From Peptostreptococcaceae bacterium pGA-8 (GTDB lineage: Bacteria > Bacillota > Clostridia > Peptostreptococcales > Anaerovoracaceae), in contig FONK01000007.1 of assembly GCA_900112915.1 (NCBI GenBank), positions 1-64,000 on the forward strand: a stretch of DNA of 64,000 nt, in the 5' to 3' direction. The position numbers were made by a program, and so were the translations under genes. Of this stretch, positions 16,004-23,335 are shown one piece after another. Position 1 is the first letter of the stretch. The number at the start of each line of letters is the position of its first letter. The notes under the pieces are model-generated. The model did no database searches and was not told where the DNA came from. It saw only the letters and a program-made list of their open reading frames with translations.

Positions 16004-16810
16004 TTGAAAGTTATTACAGAAGCTCTAATAAGGGGTGAACTTAAAGCTACAGAGCCGGAAGTATATTATATACCTGAAGGCAAAATACTATCTCCTGCAG
16101 CCAGAGAATATCTCAATCAACAGCAGATTGACATAGATTTCGAAAGAAACAGAGAAAAGAGAGAGGCAAAGGCTAAAGCAGATGCTGAGGCTGTGGAAGT
16201 TTCAAAGATAGGGGCTGCATCAGCCAATCAAGAGAAGCCTGCTCTCAAAGCAAAATATGTAGACTATGAAACCGGTGCCGGATACATGGAAAAACCGGAG
16301 CATATGACACAATTGTTCGGGAACATGCTGGTGGACAAAAATCATCCTAGAATCAGGTACAGAGGTAAGCTTGATAGGCTACAGGCAGAGGTTGTAAATG
16401 CTCAGGCAGTTATTAAGAGTACAGAAAATAATCAAGGATTATTGGAGGATCTTGATAATATTTTGAGCATACTGAGGGAAATGATGAAATGCGAAGTCTT
16501 AGACGAAGCCTTCAGCAATGAAATGATAATCGGCTTGAACCACGAAGAGCTGAGAGCCCGCTCTCATAACCCGATGAAGTACTACAACATAAAACAAATG
16601 CTGTTGCCTGAGTATTCAATGGGACTCTCCTATTCCTTGCTTAATTTAATAAGAACCTCAATAAGAGAAACGGAGGTGTCAGCTGTTGATGCCTTCAAAG
16701 AAAAGCGCAAAATGGAGAGGTCGGACATTATTGAAGAGTTAAATAGATTATCAAGCGCACTGCATATAATGATGTGCAAATATCTGGCAGGAGAGTATAC
16801 TTCCAAATGA
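16004..16810 (+). CDS. eutT: EutT, corrinoid adenosyltransferase
   Basis: A 268-residue EutT-type ATP:cob(I)alamin adenosyltransferase that makes adenosylcobalamin for EutBC. Residues 1-50 contain the EutT N-terminal module (VITEALIRGEL, Y-Y-I-P-E-G-K-I-L-S-P-A-A-R-E-Y-L); the helical core follows from about 95 (HMTQLFGNMLVDKNHPRIRYRGKLD). The HX11CCX2C metal motif of Salmonella EutT is absent; only isolated Cys residues are seen, as reported for the Listeria enzyme that works without that metal site. TTG start with GGAGGT seven bases upstream. The next gene starts 21 bp downstream. Confidence 0.9.
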   Translation: MKVITEALIRGELKATEPEVYYIPEGKILSPAAREYLNQQQIDIDFERNREKREAKAKADAEAVEVSKIGAASANQEKPALKAKYVDYETGAGYMEKPEHMTQLFGNMLVDKNHPRIRYRGKLDRLQAEVVNAQAVIKSTENNQGLLEDLDNILSILREMMKCEVLDEAFSNEMIIGLNHEELRARSHNPMKYYNIKQMLLPEYSMGLSYSLLNLIRTSIRETEVSAVDAFKEKRKMERSDIIEELNRLSSALHIMMCKYLAGEYTSK

Positions 16811-16831
16811 TTGCTGAAAGGAGACAGACCG

Positions 16832-17545
16832 GTGGATATGGAAAAGCTTATAGCTGAGATTATTAGCAGGATAGAGTCGGCGATGGAAATTAAAGCCGGA
16901 GCAGAGACTCAAACTGATAATAAAGCTTTAAGAGAAAATATTTTGATAATAAATAGGCTTCATCATCAAGGCTGTCAAATTACAGATAGTCACAAAGAAA
17001 TTGAGAAGTATTACAATGTCAGCTACGGAATCAACATGGATTACCGCCCGGACAAGAAAAAATACGACTACATACTTGTGTACGATTTGGACATGGAGGG
17101 CATGGAAAAGCTGACCCGAGGAGCCTTTGACACTCCTTATGTAAAGATGATCGGCAGATGCCTTCTGTCAGGAGAGAATACCTATATCATCGAAGACGAA
17201 ATGGAGCATGTTCTGTATAAGGACACCGCTCCAAGGTCGATGATGAGAATGGTTAAGGAAAAGGTGGATATCCTTGAATCATGGGGCGGACACTTCCTCA
17301 GTGAAGCCGAAGCCCTTGCAGCCATTATTCCGGGCAATGAAAAGTCATTTAGCAAAAATTCGCAGACTGATAATGGAGAACTTGGGGAAGGGGCTTTTTT
17401 GAGCAAAAAAGCTTTAACCCAAAGGGACGTGGAGGATGCATTTAAAGACGGATATAAAAGGGTGGTTGTAGAAAAGCAGACTATAATTACAGACATTGCC
17501 AAGGAATTTATTGAGAAAAATAAGATTAATTTGGTAGTTAAATAG
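16832..17545 (+). CDS. Ethanolamine-operon protein of unknown function (TIGR02536-like)
   Basis: A 237-residue protein from a GTG start at 16832, chosen because AAAGGAG sits 7 bp ahead; an in-frame TTG at 16811 would precede that ribosome site. Residues 1-20 (MEKLIAEIISRIESAM) form an amphipathic helix like a cargo-targeting peptide. The central 150 residues resemble a Rossmann-like fold (K-Y-D-Y-I-L-V-Y-D-L, G-R-C-L-L-S-G). The C-terminus (ALTQRDVEDAF, R-V-V-V-E-K-Q-T-I-I-T-D-I-A-K-E-F) repeats the module seen at the EutT N-terminus. Similar genes occupy this slot in other Firmicute eut operons, and I recall the family as 'eut_hyp'. No catalytic residue set is evident. Confidence 0.65.
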   Translation: MDMEKLIAEIISRIESAMEIKAGAETQTDNKALRENILIINRLHHQGCQITDSHKEIEKYYNVSYGINMDYRPDKKKYDYILVYDLDMEGMEKLTRGAFDTPYVKMIGRCLLSGENTYIIEDEMEHVLYKDTAPRSMMRMVKEKVDILESWGGHFLSEAEALAAIIPGNEKSFSKNSQTDNGELGEGAFLSKKALTQRDVEDAFKDGYKRVVVEKQTIITDIAKEFIEKNKINLVVK

Positions 17546-17557
17546 GCAGGTGTAGAG

Positions 17558-17818
17558 ATGAAATTGGCTAGGGTTACGGGAAGCTTGTGGGCAACAAAAA
17601 AGTCTGATTCCCTTAAAGAGTATAAGCTCATGACGGTTGAATTGGAGCCCCCTTTCTCCGGCAATAGAAGACTTATAATTGCTGTGGACACCTTAGGTGC
17701 AGGGATTGGAGAAAGAGTATTAATTTCTTGTGGAAGCTCTGCTCATGCAGGGGGGATAAATCCTTCCGCTCCGGTTGATGCCGCTATAGTTGCCATAATA
17801 GACGAAAAGAAAAAATAA
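17558..17818 (+). CDS. eutN: EutN copy 1, BMC-P pentameric vertex protein
   Basis: An 86-residue EutN/CcmL-family protein forming the pentamers that close shell vertices. Diagnostic segments are M-K-L-A-R-V-T-G-S-L-W-A-T-K-K at the start, V-D-T-L-G-A-G-I-G-E-R-V-L-I-S-C-G-S-S-A-H in the middle and D-A-A-I-V-A-I-I-D at the end. A second pentamer gene lies at 20779-21042. It stands between the unknown 237-residue gene and eutH. Confidence 0.95.
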   Translation: MKLARVTGSLWATKKSDSLKEYKLMTVELEPPFSGNRRLIIAVDTLGAGIGERVLISCGSSAHAGGINPSAPVDAAIVAIIDEKKK

Positions 17819-17839
17819 TTTCCCGAGGGAGGAAGGAAG

Positions 17840-19078
17840 ATGTTTAATGAATTAATTGACAACATTACAAACGGTAGTGTTTTCACGGAAAGTATTTCAG
17901 CTTGGTTCTCTAATATTTCAATAAACTCAGTAATTATCCTGATCATGATGATATTTATGATTGTCGGTGCTGTGGATAAAATTAGAGGAAACAAGTTAGG
18001 CTATGGAGAACAATTTGACGAAGGCTTCAATGCCATGGGGCCTCTGGCGATAGCCATGGCAGGTGTTGTAGCGGCGGCTCCGGTATTAGCAATCATATTA
18101 AAACCTATAATCGTTCCACTTTACCAGTTGGTAGGTGCAGATGCTTCGATGTTTGCTACGACTCTTCTTGCTTGCGATATGGGTGGTTATCCCCTTGCAA
18201 TGCAGATGGCGGAAAATGAAACTATTGGTAACTTCTCCGGGCTTATTCTTGGAACAATGATGGGACCTACAATTGTATTTACAATTCCTGTTGCCCTGAG
18301 CATTATCAAGAAGGAAGACAGAAGCTACCTGGGTGCAGGTATTCTGGCAGGTTTGATTACGGTTCCTATTGGATGCATCGTTGGCGGACTTGTTATGAAT
18401 ATGACACCATATAAGATTAGCATTTTGACAATTTTAGTAAACCTGATTCCGGTAATCATCATTGCAGGCTTAATCGTTGCAGGTCTATGGTTTATTCCTC
18501 AGAAGATGATAAACGGATTTAATAAGTTCGGTACGGGAGTCACAATTGTGATTACATTCTTCACTGCAATTGCAGTATTTGAATATCAGACAGGAATTAA
18601 ATTCCCTCTGATGAACATCATGGTTGAACCGGATGCCGACGGTGTTGTTCCTCTGGAATCCGGTCTACTGGTTTGTGGTCAGATTGCAATTGTATTAATC
18701 GGTGCATTTCCAATGGTTAAATGGATTACCAAGACCTTTGAAAAGCCACTGGAGAAAATCGGTGGAAAGCTTGGTATGAATGAACAGGGTTCTGCCGGAC
18801 TTATTGCCAACTTAGCAAATAACATTGCAATGTTCAATATTTTAGGCGAAATGAATCCTAAAGGCAAGCTACTAAATGTAGCATTTGCAGTATCTGCAGC
18901 CTTCGTATTCGGTGATCACCTCGGATTTACAGCCGGTGTAAACAATGAGATGATCTTCCCGGTTATTGTTGGTAAGTTAACTGCCGGTATTACAGCATTG
19001 ATTCTTGCAAACATACTGGCACCAATGCTTCTGTCAAAGGTTGAGTCAACTAAGGCTAACGAAGATACAGAGGCTTAG
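17840..19078 (+). CDS. eutH: EutH, ethanolamine transporter/facilitator
   Basis: A 412-residue polytopic membrane protein with about ten or more hydrophobic segments across its length, matching the EutH family. Motifs such as GEQFDEGFNAMGPLAIAMAG near residues 55-74, LLACDMGGYPLAMQMA and FGDHLGFTAGVNNEMI are characteristic. EutH helps ethanolamine cross the membrane at low external concentration or acidic pH. It starts behind GAGGGAGGAAGG and is followed by eutQ 41 bp later. Confidence 0.94.
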   Translation: MFNELIDNITNGSVFTESISAWFSNISINSVIILIMMIFMIVGAVDKIRGNKLGYGEQFDEGFNAMGPLAIAMAGVVAAAPVLAIILKPIIVPLYQLVGADASMFATTLLACDMGGYPLAMQMAENETIGNFSGLILGTMMGPTIVFTIPVALSIIKKEDRSYLGAGILAGLITVPIGCIVGGLVMNMTPYKISILTILVNLIPVIIIAGLIVAGLWFIPQKMINGFNKFGTGVTIVITFFTAIAVFEYQTGIKFPLMNIMVEPDADGVVPLESGLLVCGQIAIVLIGAFPMVKWITKTFEKPLEKIGGKLGMNEQGSAGLIANLANNIAMFNILGEMNPKGKLLNVAFAVSAAFVFGDHLGFTAGVNNEMIFPVIVGKLTAGITALILANILAPMLLSKVESTKANEDTEA

Positions 19079-19119
19079 TATATTAATAAACTGGTCAAAG
19101 GAGGCAATAAGGATACGAT

Positions 19120-19560
19120 ATGGAAATCAGCGAAAAAGTTTTAAGAGAGGTTATTGCCAGGGTTGTTGAAGAAACTCTTAAGAATAAGGAAGCCGAAGGC
19201 TTTAAAAAAGATACAGATCCGAGCGGTATTTTAAAGATTCACACCAACACCGTTAAATGTGAGCCCTTTGGAGGAGCTGAGGGAGTTTATCTGAAGGATA
19301 TTGTAACTCTTGAAGAAGCACCTAGAATGGGTGCAGGAATAATGGAGCTTGATCATACAAGCTTTGAGTGGACTCTAACCTATGACGAATATGATTATGT
19401 AATAGATGGAGACCTGGAAATTGAAATTGATGGAAGGGTAGTGGCCGGAAAAACCGGAGATATTATATACATTCCGAAAGGAAGCCATATTCATTTCCAA
19501 ACCCCTACAACCGCAAGATATGCATATTTTGTATACCCGGCAGACTGGCAAAGTCAGTAA
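19120..19560 (+). CDS. eutQ: EutQ, cupin-fold protein (short form)
   Basis: A 146-residue cupin-type EutQ. Residues 1-25 (SEKVLREVIARVVEETL) form an amphipathic helix resembling a shell-targeting peptide; residues 40-146 are the cupin barrel (M-E-L-D-H-T-S-F-E-W-T-L-T-Y-D-E-Y-D-Y-V-I-D-G, P-K-G-S-H-I-H-F). Salmonella EutQ has been described as an acetate kinase, but it is longer (about 229 residues); this form lacks most of that N-terminal region, so the same activity should not be assumed. It lies between eutH and eutJ. Confidence 0.88.
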   Translation: MEISEKVLREVIARVVEETLKNKEAEGFKKDTDPSGILKIHTNTVKCEPFGGAEGVYLKDIVTLEEAPRMGAGIMELDHTSFEWTLTYDEYDYVIDGDLEIEIDGRVVAGKTGDIIYIPKGSHIHFQTPTTARYAYFVYPADWQSQ

Positions 19561-19576
19561 TAGCTGAAGCAAATTT

Positions 19577-19606
19577 CTGAGAGGGTGGAGGATTAAACCC
19601 TCTCAG
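19577..19606 (+). other. Intercistronic hairpin between eutQ and eutJ
   Basis: CTGAGAGGG (19577-19585) and CCCTCTCAG (19598-19606) form a perfect 9-bp stem with a 12-nt loop. No T-run follows, so it is unlikely to be a full terminator. It may set the relative stability of upstream and downstream mRNA. Confidence 0.6.
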
Positions 19607-19631
19607 GAAGCTTCTTATTAGGAGATAGACG

Positions 19632-20462
19632 ATGAATTTTAAACACTGCGACGATTTTGTTAAAGAATTTGAAAATGTAATAAAGAATCCTAAAAAAGGC
19701 AAGTCCTCAGTATATTATACAGGTATAGATCTGGGAACGGCTTGTGTGGTAATGGCAGTTCTGGATGAAAACTACAGACCGGTAGCCGGTGCCTTCCAAT
19801 ATGCAGATGTGGTAAAGGATGGCATGGTTGTAGATTATATAGGAGCCATTAGACTTGTTGGAGCTATGAAAGAAAAGCTGGAGGATGCATTAGAGACAGA
19901 ATTGATATATGCGTCGGCGGCAATACCTCCTGGAACAGATAATTTGGACGGCGGAGCTGTGAAGAATGTCGTGCAGGCGGCAGGATTTGAAATAACGTCT
20001 ATTTTGGATGAGCCTACAGCAGCCAATAAGCTTCTTGGCATGGAAAATGGCGCTGTAGTTGATATCGGCGGCGGTACAACGGGAATTTCCCTCATAAAGG
20101 ATGGAGAAGTAGTCCTTGTAACTGATGAGGCGACCGGTGGGACTCATTTTACATTGGTTCTTTCAGGAGCCTATAAAAAGCCCTTCAAAGAAGCCGATGA
20201 GTATAAACGAAAGTTTGAGAATCATAAGGAGATTTTCCCGGTGCTCAAGCCTGTAGTAGAAAAAATATCAACTATAATTTCTAAATCTGTAAAAGATCAT
20301 CAAGTTGAAGAGCTTGTATTAGTAGGAGGAAGCAGCTGCTTAACAGGCATTGAAGCGATAATTGAAGATATGACAGGAATACCGACTCATAAGCCTATGA
20401 ATCCTTTGTTTGTTACGCCCCTTGGAATTGCTCTAAGCTGTAGCAAGGAAATCATAGACTGA
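19632..20462 (+). CDS. eutJ: EutJ, Hsp70-like chaperone of the eut locus
   Basis: A 276-residue ASKHA-fold protein: phosphate-1 motif TGIDLGTACVVMAVLD near residues 31-46, phosphate-2 motif VDIGGGTTGISLI near 141-153, adenosine motif LVLVGGSSCLTGIE near 229-242. It is actin/Hsp70-like without a substrate-binding tail and is thought to aid assembly of the enzymes or shell. Length agrees with EutJ. The next gene starts 15 bp downstream. Confidence 0.93.
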   Translation: MNFKHCDDFVKEFENVIKNPKKGKSSVYYTGIDLGTACVVMAVLDENYRPVAGAFQYADVVKDGMVVDYIGAIRLVGAMKEKLEDALETELIYASAAIPPGTDNLDGGAVKNVVQAAGFEITSILDEPTAANKLLGMENGAVVDIGGGTTGISLIKDGEVVLVTDEATGGTHFTLVLSGAYKKPFKEADEYKRKFENHKEIFPVLKPVVEKISTIISKSVKDHQVEELVLVGGSSCLTGIEAIIEDMTGIPTHKPMNPLFVTPLGIALSCSKEIID

Positions 20463-20477
20463 GAAAGGAGGCAGCAA

Positions 20478-20801
20478 GTGGATCTGAGAATAATCAAATC
20501 TCCATCTGAAGGGACACGGGATGTCATTAAACGGAGAATGGGTATTTTGCAACCAACTCCATCGGTAGATGAAGCCGATGCGATAGGCCTTGTTCAAGGT
20601 AAGATGATTGATATGATGTGTGCTGCCGACATTGCAGAGAAGGCAGTTGGTGTAGCAGTATATGATGTTAGAGGAATCTGTCCTCAGCATATGACGATGT
20701 TGGCAATCTTTGGCGATACAGCCTCAGTAACCGATGCACTAAACCAGATTGAAAATAAATTGAAAGAGGGAATGTACAGTGATTACAGCCAAACTTATTG
20801 A
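20478..20801 (+). CDS. BMC-domain shell protein with N-terminal extension
   Basis: A 107-residue protein. Residues 1-33 are an extension rich in charged residues; from about residue 34 it follows the BMC-H pattern: A-I-G-L-V-Q-G-K-M-I-D, A-A-D-I-A-E-K-A-V-G-V, then A-I-F-G-D-T-A-S-V-T-D-A-L. The usual glycine-rich pore loop is replaced by D-V-R-G-I-C-P-Q-H, which contains a Cys. Related unnamed BMC genes occur at this place in Listeria/Clostridium loci. GTG start behind AAAGGAGG; its end overlaps the next gene by 23 bp. Its exact shell role is unknown. Confidence 0.75.
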   Translation: MDLRIIKSPSEGTRDVIKRRMGILQPTPSVDEADAIGLVQGKMIDMMCAADIAEKAVGVAVYDVRGICPQHMTMLAIFGDTASVTDALNQIENKLKEGMYSDYSQTY

Positions 20802-21042
20802 TAATATTTGGGCAACTCGTAAGGCAGATGCCCTAAGCGGATACAAGCTTATGCTCGCCGAGGTAATTGGCGGAACAGATGTAGGTCAAAGATTGGTTGT
20901 CGTTGACATTATCAGCGCAGGAATTGGAGACAGAGTGCTTATTACTACAGGCTCATCTGCAAGACGAATGCTGGAAAATGATAATATCCCGGTAGATGCA
21001 GTGGTTGTAGGAATAATCGACGATGATTGTAACTTTGGCTAG
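20779..21042 (+). CDS. eutN: EutN copy 2, BMC-P pentameric vertex protein
   Basis: An 87-residue EutN/CcmL protein beginning M-I-T-A-K-L-I-D-N-I-W-A-T-R-K, with V-D-I-I-S-A-G-I-G-D-R-V-L-I-T-T-G-S-S-A and V-D-A-V-V-V-G-I-I-D-D at the end. It is clearly diverged from copy 1, so this is an old duplication with possible specialisation. GTG start inside the end of the preceding BMC gene, ribosome site GAGGG. It is followed 15 bp later by pduS. Confidence 0.94.
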   Translation: MITAKLIDNIWATRKADALSGYKLMLAEVIGGTDVGQRLVVVDIISAGIGDRVLITTGSSARRMLENDNIPVDAVVVGIIDDDCNFG

Positions 21043-21057
21043 GAGGCATACTTTTAA

Positions 21058-22389
21058 ATGAATATAGTTGAAAAAATAGCTAATGCCGGCGTAATCGGTG
21101 CCGGTGGTGCAGGTTTTCCAACTCATGTAAAGCTTAACAGTAAGGCGGAGTATGTACTCTTAAACGGAGCAGAGTGTGAACCGCTCCTTAGAGTTGATCA
21201 ACAGCTGATGGAGTATTACCCCGAAAAAATAATAGGGGGTCTCTATGAGGCGGGAAAATTTGTAGAAGCCGAAAAAGCTATCATAGGAATTAAAAAAAAG
21301 CATAAAGAGGTTATTGAAATTTTAAATGCTAAAATTGAAGAAATGGGACTCTCAGGAAGGGTAGAGGTAGGGATTTTACCTGATGTATATCCTGCAGGAG
21401 ATGAACAGGTTCTGGTCTATGAACTAACAGGCAGAGTAGTTCCGGAGCTGGGAATTCCAATTGCTGTAGGATGCGTGGTAATTAATACGGAAACAGCCCT
21501 TAATATATATAATGCCATTAGGGATATACCGGTCACAATGAAGTATATAACTATCGCAGGAGATGTACCCTGTCCGGTAACTGTAAAGGTTCCGGTAGGG
21601 ACGCCTATTGTAGAGGTTCTGGCCATGGCAGGTGTACTGGATCCGACAGCCTTTGAAATCATTGATGGAGGTCCGATGATGGGACCGTTGATGAAGGATG
21701 TTGGAGGATATGTAACAAAAAAGACAAAGGGTCTTGTGGTTTTACGCAAGGAGCACAGCTTGGTGGCTCGTAAAAAACGGGAGATGAAGTCAGCATGTAA
21801 TCTTAATAAAACCGCATGTGAACAGTGCAGAATGTGTACCGACCTATGTCCTAGATATCTTCTGGGACATTCAACCAGCCCACATAAAATGGTAAGGGCG
21901 GTTGCCTACGGAGCCGCAGCAGATGAGAATGTAACAGTTGCTCAGACCTGTTGTCAATGCAACCTATGTGAATACTTCTCATGCCCGGCGGGAATTAGCC
22001 CTAAAATGGCAAATGTGTATTTTATGGGCAAGCTGAGAGAAAAAAATATTAGGCATAAATCAAATAAAACTGAATTTAAACCTAGGGAAATGCGTGAATA
22101 CCGTATGGTTCCAAGCAAGCGTTTAATAGCAAGACTTGAGCTTGCTTCCTTTGATAAGGCGGCACCACTGGATGCGGAGAAGGAATACATGCCTGAGGTT
22201 GTCGGCATATCCCTTACATCCCATGTCGGTGCAGGAGCCAAGGCCCTGGTTAATGTAGGAGACCATGTGGAAGCAGGTCAATTGATTGGAGATGTAGAAG
22301 AAGGAAGCCTTGGAGCAAAGGTTCATGCAAGTATACGGGGCACCGTCTCACAAATAGACGGGAACTATATTGTAATAAGGAGGGAATAA
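21058..22389 (+). CDS. pduS: PduS-like (RnfC-family) cobalamin reductase
   Basis: A 443-residue flavo-iron-sulfur protein. N-terminal GAGGAGFPTHVKL (about 14-26) is the nucleotide/FMN-binding RnfC/Nqo1-like motif; an SLBB-like region follows. Two 4Fe-4S clusters are indicated by C-E-Q-C-R-M-C-T-D-L-C-P near 258 and C-Q-C-N-L-C-E-Y-F-S-C-P near 302. PduS reduces cob(III)/cob(II)alamin so that the adenosyltransferase (EutT here) can act. Its presence together with a PduT-like shell gene 1 bp downstream gives the locus a pdu-type electron-transfer pair. Confidence 0.9.
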   Translation: MNIVEKIANAGVIGAGGAGFPTHVKLNSKAEYVLLNGAECEPLLRVDQQLMEYYPEKIIGGLYEAGKFVEAEKAIIGIKKKHKEVIEILNAKIEEMGLSGRVEVGILPDVYPAGDEQVLVYELTGRVVPELGIPIAVGCVVINTETALNIYNAIRDIPVTMKYITIAGDVPCPVTVKVPVGTPIVEVLAMAGVLDPTAFEIIDGGPMMGPLMKDVGGYVTKKTKGLVVLRKEHSLVARKKREMKSACNLNKTACEQCRMCTDLCPRYLLGHSTSPHKMVRAVAYGAAADENVTVAQTCCQCNLCEYFSCPAGISPKMANVYFMGKLREKNIRHKSNKTEFKPREMREYRMVPSKRLIARLELASFDKAAPLDAEKEYMPEVVGISLTSHVGAGAKALVNVGDHVEAGQLIGDVEEGSLGAKVHASIRGTVSQIDGNYIVIRRE

Positions 22390-22390
22390 A

Positions 22391-22939
22391 ATGGCAAAAG
22401 CGATAGGAATGATAGAGGTCAATAGTATTGCTAGAGGCATTTTAGTAGCAGATCAAATGGTTAAGACTTCAGATGTTGAAATCGTAACTGCGAATTCTGT
22501 ATGTCCCGGTAAATATATTGCAATTGTTCACGGTGAAGTTTCATCAGTTGAGACATCTGTGAAAGCAGGACTTAATGTGGCAGGCGACTTTTTTGTCGAC
22601 TCCATAGTAATTCCAAATGTTCACCCAAGCGTTTTCCCGGCTATTGTTGCAGGCACCATGCCCGATGAGGTTAAGGCTTTAGGCATTTTAGAATCATATT
22701 CCTTGTCGACTATGGTAATTGCAGCCGATGCCGTTTTGAAGGTTGCAGACCTTCAAGCTATAGAGTTAAGGCTTGGAACCGGTCTTGGAGGCAAATCTTA
22801 CTTTACATATACCGGTGATGTGGCAGCAGTGAAAGCAGGAAATGAAGCAGGGAAAGAAGTTGTAGGTGAAAAGGGTATGCTTATCAATGCAGAGGTCATA
22901 CCTTCACCGGACAAAAAACTTATCCGCACACTATTCTAG
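22391..22939 (+). CDS. pduT: PduT-like tandem-BMC shell protein
   Basis: A 182-residue protein with two BMC domains (about 1-90 and 93-182), the PduT class of trimers. The first domain has A-I-G-M-I-E-V-N-S-I-A-R-G and C-P-G-K-Y; the second A-L-G-I-L-E-S-Y-S-L-S-T and the pore-side L-G-G-K-S-Y. In PduT the corresponding pore residue is Cys (GGKCY) and is implicated in holding a 4Fe-4S cluster for PduS; here it is Ser, and only the Cys in the first domain is kept. The gene follows pduS by 1 bp. Either the cluster is bound differently or is absent. Confidence 0.85.
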   Translation: MAKAIGMIEVNSIARGILVADQMVKTSDVEIVTANSVCPGKYIAIVHGEVSSVETSVKAGLNVAGDFFVDSIVIPNVHPSVFPAIVAGTMPDEVKALGILESYSLSTMVIAADAVLKVADLQAIELRLGTGLGGKSYFTYTGDVAAVKAGNEAGKEVVGEKGMLINAEVIPSPDKKLIRTLF

Positions 22940-23008
22940 TGACAAGTGAAACCTCAGCAATCACAGGAAATGTGGTCTTAGATAACAAGAAAAGAAAGGA
23001 AGATTTTT

Positions 23009-23323
23009 ATGAAGAAATTAGTAACGGCAAAAACTATTGAAGAATTTGCGGCTAATCATGGAACAGTCTTTCAAATCGATGATAACACTTTGATTACGCC
23101 ATCAGCAAAGGATGCAGCCAGGAGCTTGAACATTACCTTTGCTCATGGTGAAACGGAACAGCAGGTTTGCTCAAATGCACGTCCTTTAGAGGTGAAACCG
23201 GAGGCTCAGCAATGCCCGTGTGTTGCTGAAGCTGAGGAGCTTCCTTTTGACAAAGAAACCGTTGTTTCAGAGGTAATCAAGGTGTTGAAGGAAATGGGTC
23301 TTTTGGACCGGATTAAAGGCTAG
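23009..23323 (+). CDS. Small eut-operon protein with EutT-N-like module and targeting-type helix
   Basis: A 104-residue protein. Residues 1-50 contain T-I-E-E-F-A-A-N and T-L-I-T-P-S-A-K-D-A-A-R-S-L-N-I, the same short module found at the start of EutT and at the end of the 237-residue protein at 16832. A Cys-containing linker (V-C-S-N-A-R and Q-Q-C-P-C-V) leads to a C-terminal amphipathic helix (ETVVSEVIKVLKEMGLL) like cargo-encapsulation peptides. It lies 12 bp before eutE. Function unknown; a scaffold or adaptor for EutE is an inference from position. Confidence 0.7.
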   Translation: MKKLVTAKTIEEFAANHGTVFQIDDNTLITPSAKDAARSLNITFAHGETEQQVCSNARPLEVKPEAQQCPCVAEAEELPFDKETVVSEVIKVLKEMGLLDRIKG

Positions 23324-23335
23324 GAGGTAGGCAAT

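Noticed and set aside
17182-17691. 169-codon minus-strand frame
   Set aside because: It lies opposite the 16832 and eutN genes, has no ribosome site and a composition of a shadow frame.
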